Source: an uncultured bacterium
Lineage (GTDB): Bacteria; Pseudomonadota; Gammaproteobacteria; Burkholderiales; Burkholderiaceae_E
Direction of reading: 5' to 3'
Assembly: GCA_903864485.1 (NCBI GenBank)
Contig: CAIPGD010000087.1
Span: 1-7,394 of the forward strand
Length of the DNA stretch: 7,394 bases
Of the stretch, positions 1 to 5,377 are shown one piece after another. Position numbers and translations under genes: made by a program. Each line of letters starts with the position of its first letter. Position 1 is the first letter of the stretch. The notes under the pieces are model-generated. The model was not told the DNA's origin. It worked only from the letters and a program-made list of their open reading frames with translations, and ran no database searches.

Positions 1-671
1 TCGAGGCGCTGCAGCACGCTGGGATCGAGGTTTGTGCTGATCAGGCCGGCGAGGGTGGTTTCGGCGTGCAGCTCGCGGCTGTCAATCGCCCGAAGCGCGC
101 GGCCATAAAAGTCCAGGTCGATCAGGTCATCGTGCAGCGCCCGGCGCAAACCGGCAAGGAAGTCCGGAAAACGACCGGGCCGGTCATACAACGCATCCGG
201 CGCTTGCGGCTCGAGTCGGTGCTTGCGTGCCAGGTGGGCCGGCCAGTCATCGCGGCGCTGCTCGAGCATCGTGAGCATGCCTTCGGCCAGAGCCGCGAAT
301 AAGACGTCCAGGGCCTGATCGGAGCCCGGTTGGGTCAGTGCGTCAACCAGCCGCACAAGAACCTGATCGCTCAGGAGACGCCGAAAATCAAAGGCGCGGC
401 GCTGAGAATCGACCCCTATGAACCGGATCTGATGACCCCAATCGCGCACCAGTTGAGCAAAAATCGGGTTGCTCATCAGGGTCAGGCGGGTTGCAATTGG
501 CACCACCAACACAAACAGCGGCCAGTCTCCCGATGGAGCATGCCAGATCAGTGCCCGTGGGGTGCTGGCATAGAGTCGGCCCAGGTGGGAAGCTTCGGGC
601 CCGACTACGGCGGGATCCCCCAGCGGATCGTCGATTGGGTGAGGCAGGAGGCGGATGGCTGAAAAATCCAT
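1..671 (-). CDS. Unrecognised protein, 3' end off the left edge
   Basis: I do not recognise this protein. The frame is open for 223 codons from the ATG at 671-669 to the window edge with no stop, so it is partial at its C-terminus. The start is well supported: AGGA (complement of 679-682) lies 7 bases upstream, and an in-frame TAG sits at 683-681. The protein begins MDFSAIRLLPHPIDDPL. It looks soluble, with one short hydrophobic stretch near residues 51-60 (LFVLVVPIAT), and it is rich in Leu, Asp and Arg, especially in the likely helical second half (about residues 95-190). No signal peptide or catalytic motif is visible. It lies 68 bases downstream of the small hydrophobic gene and may share its transcript. 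The two plus-strand open frames over this stretch are treated as shadows, because the minus frame is longer and has a proper ribosome binding site. Confidence 0.75.
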   Translation of the reverse strand, partial: MDFSAIRLLPHPIDDPLGDPAVVGPEASHLGRLYASTPRALIWHAPSGDWPLFVLVVPIATRLTLMSNPIFAQLVRDWGHQIRFIGVDSQRRAFDFRRLLSDQVLVRLVDALTQPGSDQALDVLFAALAEGMLTMLEQRRDDWPAHLARKHRLEPQAPDALYDRPGRFPDFLAGLRRALHDDLIDLDFYGRALRAIDSRELHAETTLAGLISTNLDPSVLQRL

Positions 672-675
672 CCGC
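651..675 (-). promoter_or_regulatory. Inverted repeat enclosing a start codon
   Basis: 651-658 and 668-675 are perfect 8-base inverted repeats (GCGGATGG / CCATCCGC) around a 9-base loop (659-667). In the minus-strand transcript the AUG at 671-669 lies inside the 5' arm, so folding would pair the start codon while leaving the AGGA upstream exposed. No U-run follows, so it does not look like a terminator. A translational control role is inferred from position only. Confidence 0.4.
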
Positions 676-678
676 AAA

Positions 679-687
679 TCCTATCCT
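679..687 (-). promoter_or_regulatory. Ribosome binding site of the left-edge gene
   Basis: On the minus strand this reads AGGATAGGA. The proximal AGGA ends 7 bases before the ATG at 671, an ideal distance, and fixes the start of a gene whose other end lies outside the window. Confidence 0.6.
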
Positions 688-719
688 GCCCGATGCACGC
701 CTGCTGCGGCGCGAGGCCT

Positions 720-749
720 TAAATCCGCCTAAATCCGAATCAATCCGCC
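720..749. repeat. Three degenerate 10-bp tandem repeats
   Basis: Units are TAAATCCGCC (720-729), TAAATCCGAA (730-739) and TCAATCCGCC (740-749). They run from the 3' end of the small hydrophobic gene, including its stop at 742-740, into the gap before the left-edge gene. The related GCGGAT core recurs in the start-codon hairpin at 651-675. Confidence 0.55.
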
Positions 750-916
750 TGTTTGGCAATAATCAGCAGACCGGCGCCAACGGCCAAGACGACTGAGCCG
801 ATGAGCGTGACTGCGGCCGAGCCCAACAGGACGGCTTGCAAACCAACGATCAGGCCGGTTGTCAGGAGGATTCGGGCCGTCATCGCGGTGCGTTGCCCGG
901 GGGTTAATTCAGCCAT
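740..916 (-). CDS. Small hydrophobic membrane protein, 58 aa
   Basis: Unrecognised small gene. It starts at ATG 916-914 and stops at TGA 742-740, giving 58 residues. After a polar start (MAELTPGQRTAMTAR) almost the whole remainder is hydrophobic: about residues 16-36 (beginning ILLTTGLIVG) and 37-54 (ending AGLLIIA), followed by a short charged tail KQAD. This fits two closely spaced membrane helices forming a hairpin, or one long hydrophobic segment. GGTGA about 8 bases upstream could serve as a ribosome binding site and lies across the end of the MOSC gene. The gap to the MOSC stop is only 4 bases, which suggests translational coupling. The tight spacing, typical membrane-protein composition and clean start and stop argue that it is real. 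Its function is unknown; association with the MOSC protein is inferred from position. Confidence 0.6.
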   Translation of the reverse strand: MAELTPGQRTAMTARILLTTGLIVGLQAVLLGSAAVTLIGSVVLAVGAGLLIIAKQAD

Positions 917-920
917 GGGA

Positions 921-1559
921 TCACCAAAGCGAGCGTTGCGGAGTGCGATTCGAGAGGGCGTGACGTTCTGCGAGCGAGAGGACCCGATCGCCTGGCACCA
1001 CCCTGACTGAATCTCCAGCAGTAATCACACCCGGTTGCAAAACCGAAAGATACACGCCGGTAAAACCACTTTGTACCATCATTTTGGACGCTTGCCGAAA
1101 GCCCATTACGGTGTTGAATTTAAAACAAGGTTGACGAGGCGCTTCGACCCGGAGCAGAACCTCTCCGACGTAGACGTGATCACCGAGCCAGAGCTGGGTT
1201 TCGAGCAAACCCTGCAGCACCAGGTTCTCACCCATGGCCCCCCAGGCCAGCGGCTGGTGTTGCCCGGCCTGAGCGCGCACGGTGGTCCAGAATGCGTAAT
1301 GCTCTGCCGGATACGCGTACACCGCACGCGTGGGGCCGCCGTGGACGGTGCGGTCGACCTGATCGTCTCCAGTGACGCCGAGAAGCCCCACTGCAGCCGG
1401 TTTTGGATCGGCGAGCGTGGAGATCGTGTTTTTTCGAATCGCGCTGAGGTGCTCGGGGGTTGGCGCCGGGGTTGGCCTCGGGTCTGAGCCAGATGCGCCT
1501 GCATGGCCAAAGAGCGCCTGCGCCTGACCGACGCAGATGGCGATGAGTTGTGCATTCAT
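921..1559 (-). CDS. MOSC domain protein, YiiM-like
   Basis: The 212-residue protein matches the MOSC (molybdenum cofactor sulfurase C-terminal) family and most resembles E. coli YiiM. Visible hallmarks are GDDQVDRTVHGGPTRAVYAY at 64-83 followed by PAEHYAFW (84-91), GENL at 110-113, LGDHVYVGE at 125-133, and PRQPCFKFN at 141-149, whose Cys145 matches the conserved MOSC cysteine (YiiM has PRSPCYKLN). MOSC proteins bind molybdenum cofactor; E. coli YiiM and YcbX detoxify N-hydroxylated bases such as 6-hydroxylaminopurine. That substrate is family knowledge, not shown here. A Pro/Ala-rich insert occupies about residues 22-38. The protein ends soon after VLSLAERHALSN (193-204), the start of the C-terminal three-helix domain in YiiM, so most of that domain is missing. 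The start is chosen because the first beta strand (AQLIAICVG) begins immediately after it; no clear Shine-Dalgarno is present. It is divergent from pckG across 90 bases. Confidence 0.88.
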   Translation of the reverse strand: MNAQLIAICVGQAQALFGHAGASGSDPRPTPAPTPEHLSAIRKNTISTLADPKPAAVGLLGVTGDDQVDRTVHGGPTRAVYAYPAEHYAFWTTVRAQAGQHQPLAWGAMGENLVLQGLLETQLWLGDHVYVGEVLLRVEAPRQPCFKFNTVMGFRQASKMMVQSGFTGVYLSVLQPGVITAGDSVRVVPGDRVLSLAERHALSNRTPQRSLW

Positions 1560-1649
1560 GTCGGTGGGAAGGTGGAGGGAGCTTCGAGCGCGCTAAACTG
1601 CTAGGTTCGCGAAGTCGGCGACGTTCGACCGCACGAGGAGACTTTGACC
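1560..1649. promoter_or_regulatory. Divergent intergenic region, MOSC gene / pckG
   Basis: This 90-base gap must hold the promoters for both the minus-strand MOSC gene and plus-strand pckG. A TAAACT at 1594-1599 is a possible -10 element for pckG, but there is no convincing -35 box at the right distance. No clear operator palindrome was found. Confidence 0.35.
1635..1640 (+). promoter_or_regulatory. Ribosome binding site of pckG
   Basis: GAGGAG ends 9 bases before the ATG at 1650 but only 3 bases before an in-frame TTG at 1644. The spacing selects the ATG as start. It is the strongest Shine-Dalgarno in the window. Confidence 0.7.
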
Positions 1650-1681
1650 ATGCCTGTGACCACGTCTTTGATCACGCCTTT
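1646..1681. repeat. Three degenerate 12-bp repeats at the pckG start
   Basis: Units are GACCATGCCTGT (1646-1657), GACCACGTCTTT (1658-1669) and GATCACGCCTTT (1670-1681), followed by a partial GACTTCG. The ATG lies in the first unit. The in-frame period gives the N-terminal peptide a four-residue rhythm: VTTS, LITP, LTSN. Confidence 0.5.
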
Positions 1682-3617
1682 GACTTCGAATCAATCGAGT
1701 ATCGCCCAAAGCGCCCCCATGCGGGCCACCCCCGACGCATGGGCACCCCCGCAGTGGGTGCGCCATCAGGGCCTGTCGGATTGGGTCCGACAGATCGCTG
1801 AACTCGCGCAGCCCGAGGCCATCTTCTGGTGCGATGGCTCTGAGAGCCAGAATCAGTTGCTATGCGATCAAATGGTCGCGGCCGGGACGCTGCGTCGCCT
1901 AAACCCGGCCAAGCGCCCGAATTCGTATCTGGCCTGGTCGGATCCGTCGGATGTGGCCCGGGTCGAAGACCGGACCTTTATTTGCTCCAATCAGCGCGAA
2001 GACGCCGGCCCAACCAATCATTGGGTTGCGCCAGACGCAATGCGGGCGACCTTGAATGGACTGTTCGAAGGCTGCATGCGCGGCCGAACGCTCTATGTCA
2101 TCCCATTTTCGATGGGACCGCTAGGTAGCCCGATCGCACAGATCGGTGTCGAGGTGTCGGACTCGCCGTATGTCGTTGTCAACATGCGGATCATGACCCG
2201 AATGGGTCGCGCGGTCCTTGACCAGTTGGGGACAGAAGGGGCCTTCGTGCCCTGTGTCCATTCGGTCGGAATGCCCTTGGTGGATGCGCAGGGCACGGCC
2301 CGGGCCGATGTCGCCTGGCCATGCAATTCGACCAAGTACATCGTGCATTTTCCGGAGACTCGCGAAATCTGGTCATTCGGCTCAGGCTATGGCGGCAACG
2401 CCTTACTCGGCAAGAAGTGTTTCGCGTTGCGAATTGCCTCTCATATGGGTCGGGCGGCCCGCGACCAGGACGGAATGGGCTGGTTGGCGGAGCACATGCT
2501 GATCTTGGGCGTGACCAGCCCGAGCGGGGATAAAAAGCACATTGCAGCGGCGTTCCCATCGGCGTGTGGCAAGACCAATTTCGCCATGCTGATCCCACCG
2601 GCTGGCTTTGATGGCTGGAAGGTCACGACCATCGGCGACGATATCGCGTGGATCAGGCCGCGCCCGGACCCGGTGACCGGGCAGATGCGTCTGTATGCCA
2701 TCAATCCGGAAGCGGGCTATTTTGGCGTCGCCCCCGGGACTGGGTACAAGACCAATCCGAACGCGATGGCAACCTTGCATGCCAATGTCATTTTTACCAA
2801 TGTCGCCTTGACCGACGATGGCGACGTTTGGTGGGAGGGCATGTCGGAAGAACCCCCCGCGCATTGTCTGGATTGGACGGGGCGCGATTGGACCCCCGAA
2901 TCAGCTCGCGCCGAGGGCCGTAAAGCCGCGCATCCGAACGCCCGATTTACGGCACCGGCGTCGCAGTGCCCCTCCGTTGACCCCGCCTGGGACGATCCGG
3001 CCGGGGTGGCCATTGACGCCTTTATTTTTGGGGGACGGCGCTCGAGCACTGTGCCGTTGGTGACGGAAGCCCGTGACTGGGTCGAAGGGGTCTACATGGC
3101 GGCTACGATGGGCTCGGAGACGACCGCTGCGGCTGCCGGTCAGCAGGGCATTGTCCGCCGGGACCCTTTCGCCATGCTGCCCTTCTGTGGGTACCACATG
3201 GGGGACTACTTTGCGCACTGGTTGGCGCTTGGTGAAGCGCTCCGGCAATCGGGTTCCAAGGTGCCGCACATCTTTTGCGTGAACTGGTTCCGGACCGATG
3301 AACAGGGGCGATTCGTGTGGCCAGGGTTTGGCGACAACATGCGGGTGCTGCGTTGGATGTTTGACCGTCTGAACGGGCAGACAGGGGGTACCGAGCACCT
3401 GTTTGGTGTGACGCCACGTTATGAGGACCTTGACTGGCAGGGACTTGATTTCGGGCCTACCCGCTATCAGCGGATTACGTCCATCGAGCGCGCGCAGTGG
3501 CAGGAGGAGCTGAAGCTGCACGACGAGTTGTTTGAGCGGCTCGCGCAGCGCATGCCCCCGGCATTGCGGGTGGCGCGTGACGCGCTGGCAGAGCGGCTGC
3601 GCGTCGCGGTGGCTTAA
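1650..3617 (+). CDS. pckG: Phosphoenolpyruvate carboxykinase (GTP)
   Basis: This enzyme converts oxaloacetate and GTP to PEP, GDP and CO2, the first committed step of gluconeogenesis from TCA-cycle carbon, in the cytosol. The 655-residue product has the GTP-PEPCK signatures: SMGPLGSP and FGSGYGGN in the N-terminal domain, the P-loop FPSACGKTN at 302-310 with reactive Cys306, and GDDIAW. By alignment from memory with human PCK1, the metal ligands are Lys256, His282 and Asp331, and the guanine-binding aromatics are Trp546, Phe547, Phe555 and Phe560. The lid region ATMGSETTAAAAG is also present. The protein is longer than the usual 600-620 residues: it has an N-terminal extension of roughly 30 residues and a six-residue insert before His282 (near 265-271). 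The ATG is chosen over TTG 1644 by Shine-Dalgarno spacing. The stop overlaps that of the convergent DUF4262 gene. Confidence 0.97.
   Translation: MPVTTSLITPLTSNQSSIAQSAPMRATPDAWAPPQWVRHQGLSDWVRQIAELAQPEAIFWCDGSESQNQLLCDQMVAAGTLRRLNPAKRPNSYLAWSDPSDVARVEDRTFICSNQREDAGPTNHWVAPDAMRATLNGLFEGCMRGRTLYVIPFSMGPLGSPIAQIGVEVSDSPYVVVNMRIMTRMGRAVLDQLGTEGAFVPCVHSVGMPLVDAQGTARADVAWPCNSTKYIVHFPETREIWSFGSGYGGNALLGKKCFALRIASHMGRAARDQDGMGWLAEHMLILGVTSPSGDKKHIAAAFPSACGKTNFAMLIPPAGFDGWKVTTIGDDIAWIRPRPDPVTGQMRLYAINPEAGYFGVAPGTGYKTNPNAMATLHANVIFTNVALTDDGDVWWEGMSEEPPAHCLDWTGRDWTPESARAEGRKAAHPNARFTAPASQCPSVDPAWDDPAGVAIDAFIFGGRRSSTVPLVTEARDWVEGVYMAATMGSETTAAAAGQQGIVRRDPFAMLPFCGYHMGDYFAHWLALGEALRQSGSKVPHIFCVNWFRTDEQGRFVWPGFGDNMRVLRWMFDRLNGQTGGTEHLFGVTPRYEDLDWQGLDFGPTRYQRITSIERAQWQEELKLHDELFERLAQRMPPALRVARDALAERLRVAVA
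3614..3617. other. Convergent 4-base gene overlap
   Basis: The pckG stop TAA (3615-3617) and the DUF4262 stop TAA (complement of 3614-3616) overlap within the palindrome TTAA, so the convergent genes leave no room for a conventional terminator between them. Confidence 0.9.
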
Positions 3618-4156
3618 TCCGACTTCAGGAGTGGTTGGGCCGGTCGGAGGGCATCGTCAAATTCGGCTTCCCAGGGGTAATGGCCTGACGCGTCAGGCCA
3701 GACCACTTGAAGGAGTCGGGCCCGGTCCCCGGGCAAGGGCCCGGATGAGGCCCAGCCATGGAGCTGTTGGTTTTTGCTCCAGCCGACGCTCAAGCCGACG
3801 CTCAAGCCGACGCCCAAGCCGATGGGCGCAGAGTCCAGCGAGTGCGGTCGATTCAGCCAGGCGGCGGCCGAGGATTCGTCGAGAGGGCGCAGCACGGGCT
3901 CGAGCCCGTCAAAAAACCCCGCCAGCGGGGCATTCAGTGGCAAGGGTTCGTGGTGAAGACCATGATCCGCCAGCGTCGCCAAGATCATCCGGGACATCGG
4001 GCTGGGCAGGCCCAGGATTAGCAGATTTGATCGGCCGCGTTCAATCAGGCCGACCGTGATCGCGTAGCCCGGTCGCGGCGGCTCTGCGCCGAGATCGGGT
4101 TCGACGTCGAGGACCGCGTAGCCCTGACGCCGGATGGCTTCGCTTGGGTCATGCAT
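3614..4156 (-). CDS. DUF4262 domain protein
   Basis: This 180-residue protein appears to belong to the DUF4262 family, whose function is unknown. The supporting signs are PGYAITVGL at 29-37 (the family's Y-x-(Y/I)-T-V-G-L pattern), LLILGLPSP at 45-53, and the C-terminal QVVWPDASGHYPWEAEF at 150-166 followed by RPAQPLL. Residues 112-125 are a low-complexity run (GLGVGLSVGLSVG) encoded by 12-bp tandem repeats, inside what seems to be an insert of the family's variable region. ATG 4156 is the first possible start after an in-frame TGA at 4165-4163; no Shine-Dalgarno is visible, and translation may depend on the upstream ltaE, whose stop is 24 bases away. The coding sequence contains a terminator-like hairpin plus U-run at 3911-3930. 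Its stop shares the bases TTAA with the pckG stop. Confidence 0.8.
   Translation of the reverse strand: MHDPSEAIRRQGYAVLDVEPDLGAEPPRPGYAITVGLIERGRSNLLILGLPSPMSRMILATLADHGLHHEPLPLNAPLAGFFDGLEPVLRPLDESSAAAWLNRPHSLDSAPIGLGVGLSVGLSVGWSKNQQLHGWASSGPLPGDRARLLQVVWPDASGHYPWEAEFDDALRPAQPLLKSD
3782..3824. repeat. 12-bp in-frame tandem repeat in the DUF4262 gene
   Basis: GCCGACGCTCAA occurs exactly twice (3782-3793, 3794-3805), then with one change as GCCGACGCCCAA (3806-3817), then as a partial GCCGATG (3818-3824). The unit is a multiple of three, so copy changes add or remove four residues (LSVG) without a frameshift. Confidence 0.9.
3894..3909. repeat. Perfect 16-bp palindrome
   Basis: ACGGGCTCGAGCCCGT is fully self-complementary and lies in the DUF4262 coding region, one base downstream (minus strand) of the terminator-like U-run. 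It could form a cruciform, a dimeric protein site, or simply be coincidental coding sequence. Confidence 0.5.
3911..3930 (-). terminator. Terminator-like hairpin inside the DUF4262 gene
   Basis: On the minus strand this reads CCCCGC-TG-GCGGGG followed directly by TTTTTT. The GC-rich stem (five pairs with a four-base loop, or six with two) and the six-base T-run match an intrinsic terminator, but the position is within codons about 76-82 of an intact reading frame (the T-run encodes Phe81-Phe82). Its activity in vivo is inferred and may be suppressed by translating ribosomes. Confidence 0.45.
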
Positions 4157-4188
4157 GTGAGTTCATTGATGTGGGTTCATTCATGCTG
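4147..4188. repeat. Three degenerate 14-bp repeats at the ltaE / DUF4262 junction
   Basis: GGTCATGCATGTGA (4147-4160), GTTCATTGATGTGG (4161-4174) and GTTCATTCATGCTG (4175-4188) match each other at about 10-11 of 14 positions. They cover the DUF4262 start codon, the 24-base gap and the ltaE stop. The match is moderate and could be partly chance. Confidence 0.4.
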
Positions 4189-5320
4189 CTATGGTTGAGA
4201 ATTTTGCGAGGATTTCGAGCGTTTCGTCGACGTCCGTCGCATCGACATCGAGGTGGGTCACCCAGCGTTGACGGATGCTGCCATCGACCAGCGGAAAGCC
4301 GCTACAGCCCACCCCGTGGCTTTGCAGATGCGCCGCGAGGGCGGGGGCGACCACTGCATCGACCGTTACAAAGACCATGTTGGTTTGGGCGGGTTCGACG
4401 GTCAGTCGGTGAGCGAGTGCGCCCGGTCGAATCGACAAGGCTTTAAATCCCTCTGCCAGGCGTTCTGCATTGCGATGATCGAGGGTGAGGCGCTCAAGAT
4501 GGTGGGCCAGGGCGTAGCGCCCTGCGGCGGCAAGGATTCCGACTTGGCGCATTCCACCGCCCAACATTTTGCGAATGCGAACACCGCGGGCGATCACTTC
4601 GCGTCGAGCAAGGAGCAAAGAGCCCACTGGGGCTCCCAACCCCTTGGAAAGGCAGAGCGAAACAGAGTCGAAGGGTGCGCAGATCGCCTTTGCTGCAGCC
4701 CGGATGGCGGCGGCGTCCGGCGCGGTGGTCGAAGGTGCCCCGGGTTCCCCGCTGAGCCGTTCGGTCCGGGGGGTTTGTGCGGTTTGTGCCGCGGCGTTCA
4801 TCAACCGCGCCCCATCGAGATGCGCAATCAAGCCATAGCGCTGGCACAGTGCCCCCGCCGCTTGAAGGTAGTTCAGCGGTAACACCTTGCCACCAATCGT
4901 GTTCTCGAGCCCGAACAGTCGGGTGTGCGCGAAATGGGGGTCGTCGGGCTTGATGGTGGCCGCGACCTGCGCGAGATCAATCGTGCCATCGTGCCCATTT
5001 TCAAGCGGCTGTGGCTGGATTGATCCTAAGACCGCCATCCCGCCGCTCTCCCATCGGTAAGCGTGGGATTGTTGTCCGAGGATGGCTTCTTCGCCGCGGG
5101 CACATTGCGTCATCATCGCAATCAAATTGGCCTGGGTGCCCGAGGGGACAAAGAGCGCGGCCTCGAAGCCAAGCATGTCGGCTGCCTCTGACTGCAGTTC
5201 GAGAACGGTCGGGTCATCGCCAAAGACGTCATCGCCGACCTGAGCGCTGAGCATGGCGTCGCGCATGGCGGGGGTGGGGCGGGTGACGGTGTCGCTGCGA
5301 AAGTCAATGCGTGGGGACAT
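4181..5320 (-). CDS. ltaE: Low-specificity L-threonine aldolase
   Basis: This PLP enzyme cleaves L-threonine and L-allo-threonine to glycine and acetaldehyde, and in reverse condenses glycine with aldehydes. Fold-type I aldolase signatures are clear: DFRSDT at 6-11, GDDVFGDDPTV at 29-39, VPSGTQAN at 58-65 (phosphate binding), His86 stacking on PLP, LDGAR at 168-172 with Asp169 and Arg172, and LCLSKGLGAPVGSLL at 222-236 with Lys226 as the Schiff-base lysine. At 379 residues it exceeds the E. coli enzyme (333), mainly through an Ala/Thr/Pro-rich insert at about 177-203, between LDGAR and the lysine motif; the insert begins with a duplicated AQT. There is no visible Shine-Dalgarno before ATG 5320. 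It lies 57 bases downstream of pdxA and 24 bases upstream of the DUF4262 gene, all on one strand, probably one operon. Threonine aldolase is very likely; the preferred substrate is not determined. Confidence 0.93.
   Translation of the reverse strand: MSPRIDFRSDTVTRPTPAMRDAMLSAQVGDDVFGDDPTVLELQSEAADMLGFEAALFVPSGTQANLIAMMTQCARGEEAILGQQSHAYRWESGGMAVLGSIQPQPLENGHDGTIDLAQVAATIKPDDPHFAHTRLFGLENTIGGKVLPLNYLQAAGALCQRYGLIAHLDGARLMNAAAQTAQTPRTERLSGEPGAPSTTAPDAAAIRAAAKAICAPFDSVSLCLSKGLGAPVGSLLLARREVIARGVRIRKMLGGGMRQVGILAAAGRYALAHHLERLTLDHRNAERLAEGFKALSIRPGALAHRLTVEPAQTNMVFVTVDAVVAPALAAHLQSHGVGCSGFPLVDGSIRQRWVTHLDVDATDVDETLEILAKFSTIAA
4772..4789. repeat. 9-bp duplication in the ltaE insert
   Basis: GGTTTGTGC is present twice back to back (4772-4780 and 4781-4789). 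It encodes the repeated AQT-AQT near residues 178-183, at the start of the insert that lengthens this LtaE relative to E. coli. Confidence 0.75.
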
Positions 5321-5331
5321 GGGGCGTTTAG

Positions 5332-5355
5332 GTGGCGTTGTGGGGTTGTGGGGTT
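5332..5355. repeat. Three 8-bp tandem repeats in the pdxA-ltaE gap
   Basis: GTGGCGTT (5332-5339), GTGGGGTT (5340-5347) and GTGGGGTT (5348-5355) fill much of the 57-base gap upstream of ltaE. On the transcript they read as C/A-rich repeats (AACCCCAC). The ltaE leader has no Shine-Dalgarno, so this stretch is where translation signals would have to lie. Confidence 0.7.
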
Positions 5356-5377
5356 GAATCGACCGGAGCTGAATGAA

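Noticed and set aside
66..662. Two plus-strand open frames (66-302 and 330-662)
   Set aside because: They lie opposite the longer minus-strand frame open from 671 to the window edge, which has a good Shine-Dalgarno. Their proteins show no family features.
1035..1487. Plus-strand open frame of 150 codons across the MOSC gene
   Set aside because: The minus frame carries the clear YiiM-like motifs, so this is its complement.
1644..1649. TTG at 1644 as the pckG start
   Set aside because: It is only 3 bases from the GAGGAG, too close for initiation; the ATG at 1650 is 9 bases away.
2403..3521. Minus-strand open frames of up to 206 codons inside pckG
   Set aside because: They are antisense to a highly conserved enzyme, with no supporting start signals or domains.
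3719..3742. CCCGG-rich inverted repeats (CCCGGTCCCCGGGCAAGGG region)
   Set aside because: Overlapping, GC-rich coding sequence gives several weak pairings, with no T-run and no dominant hairpin.
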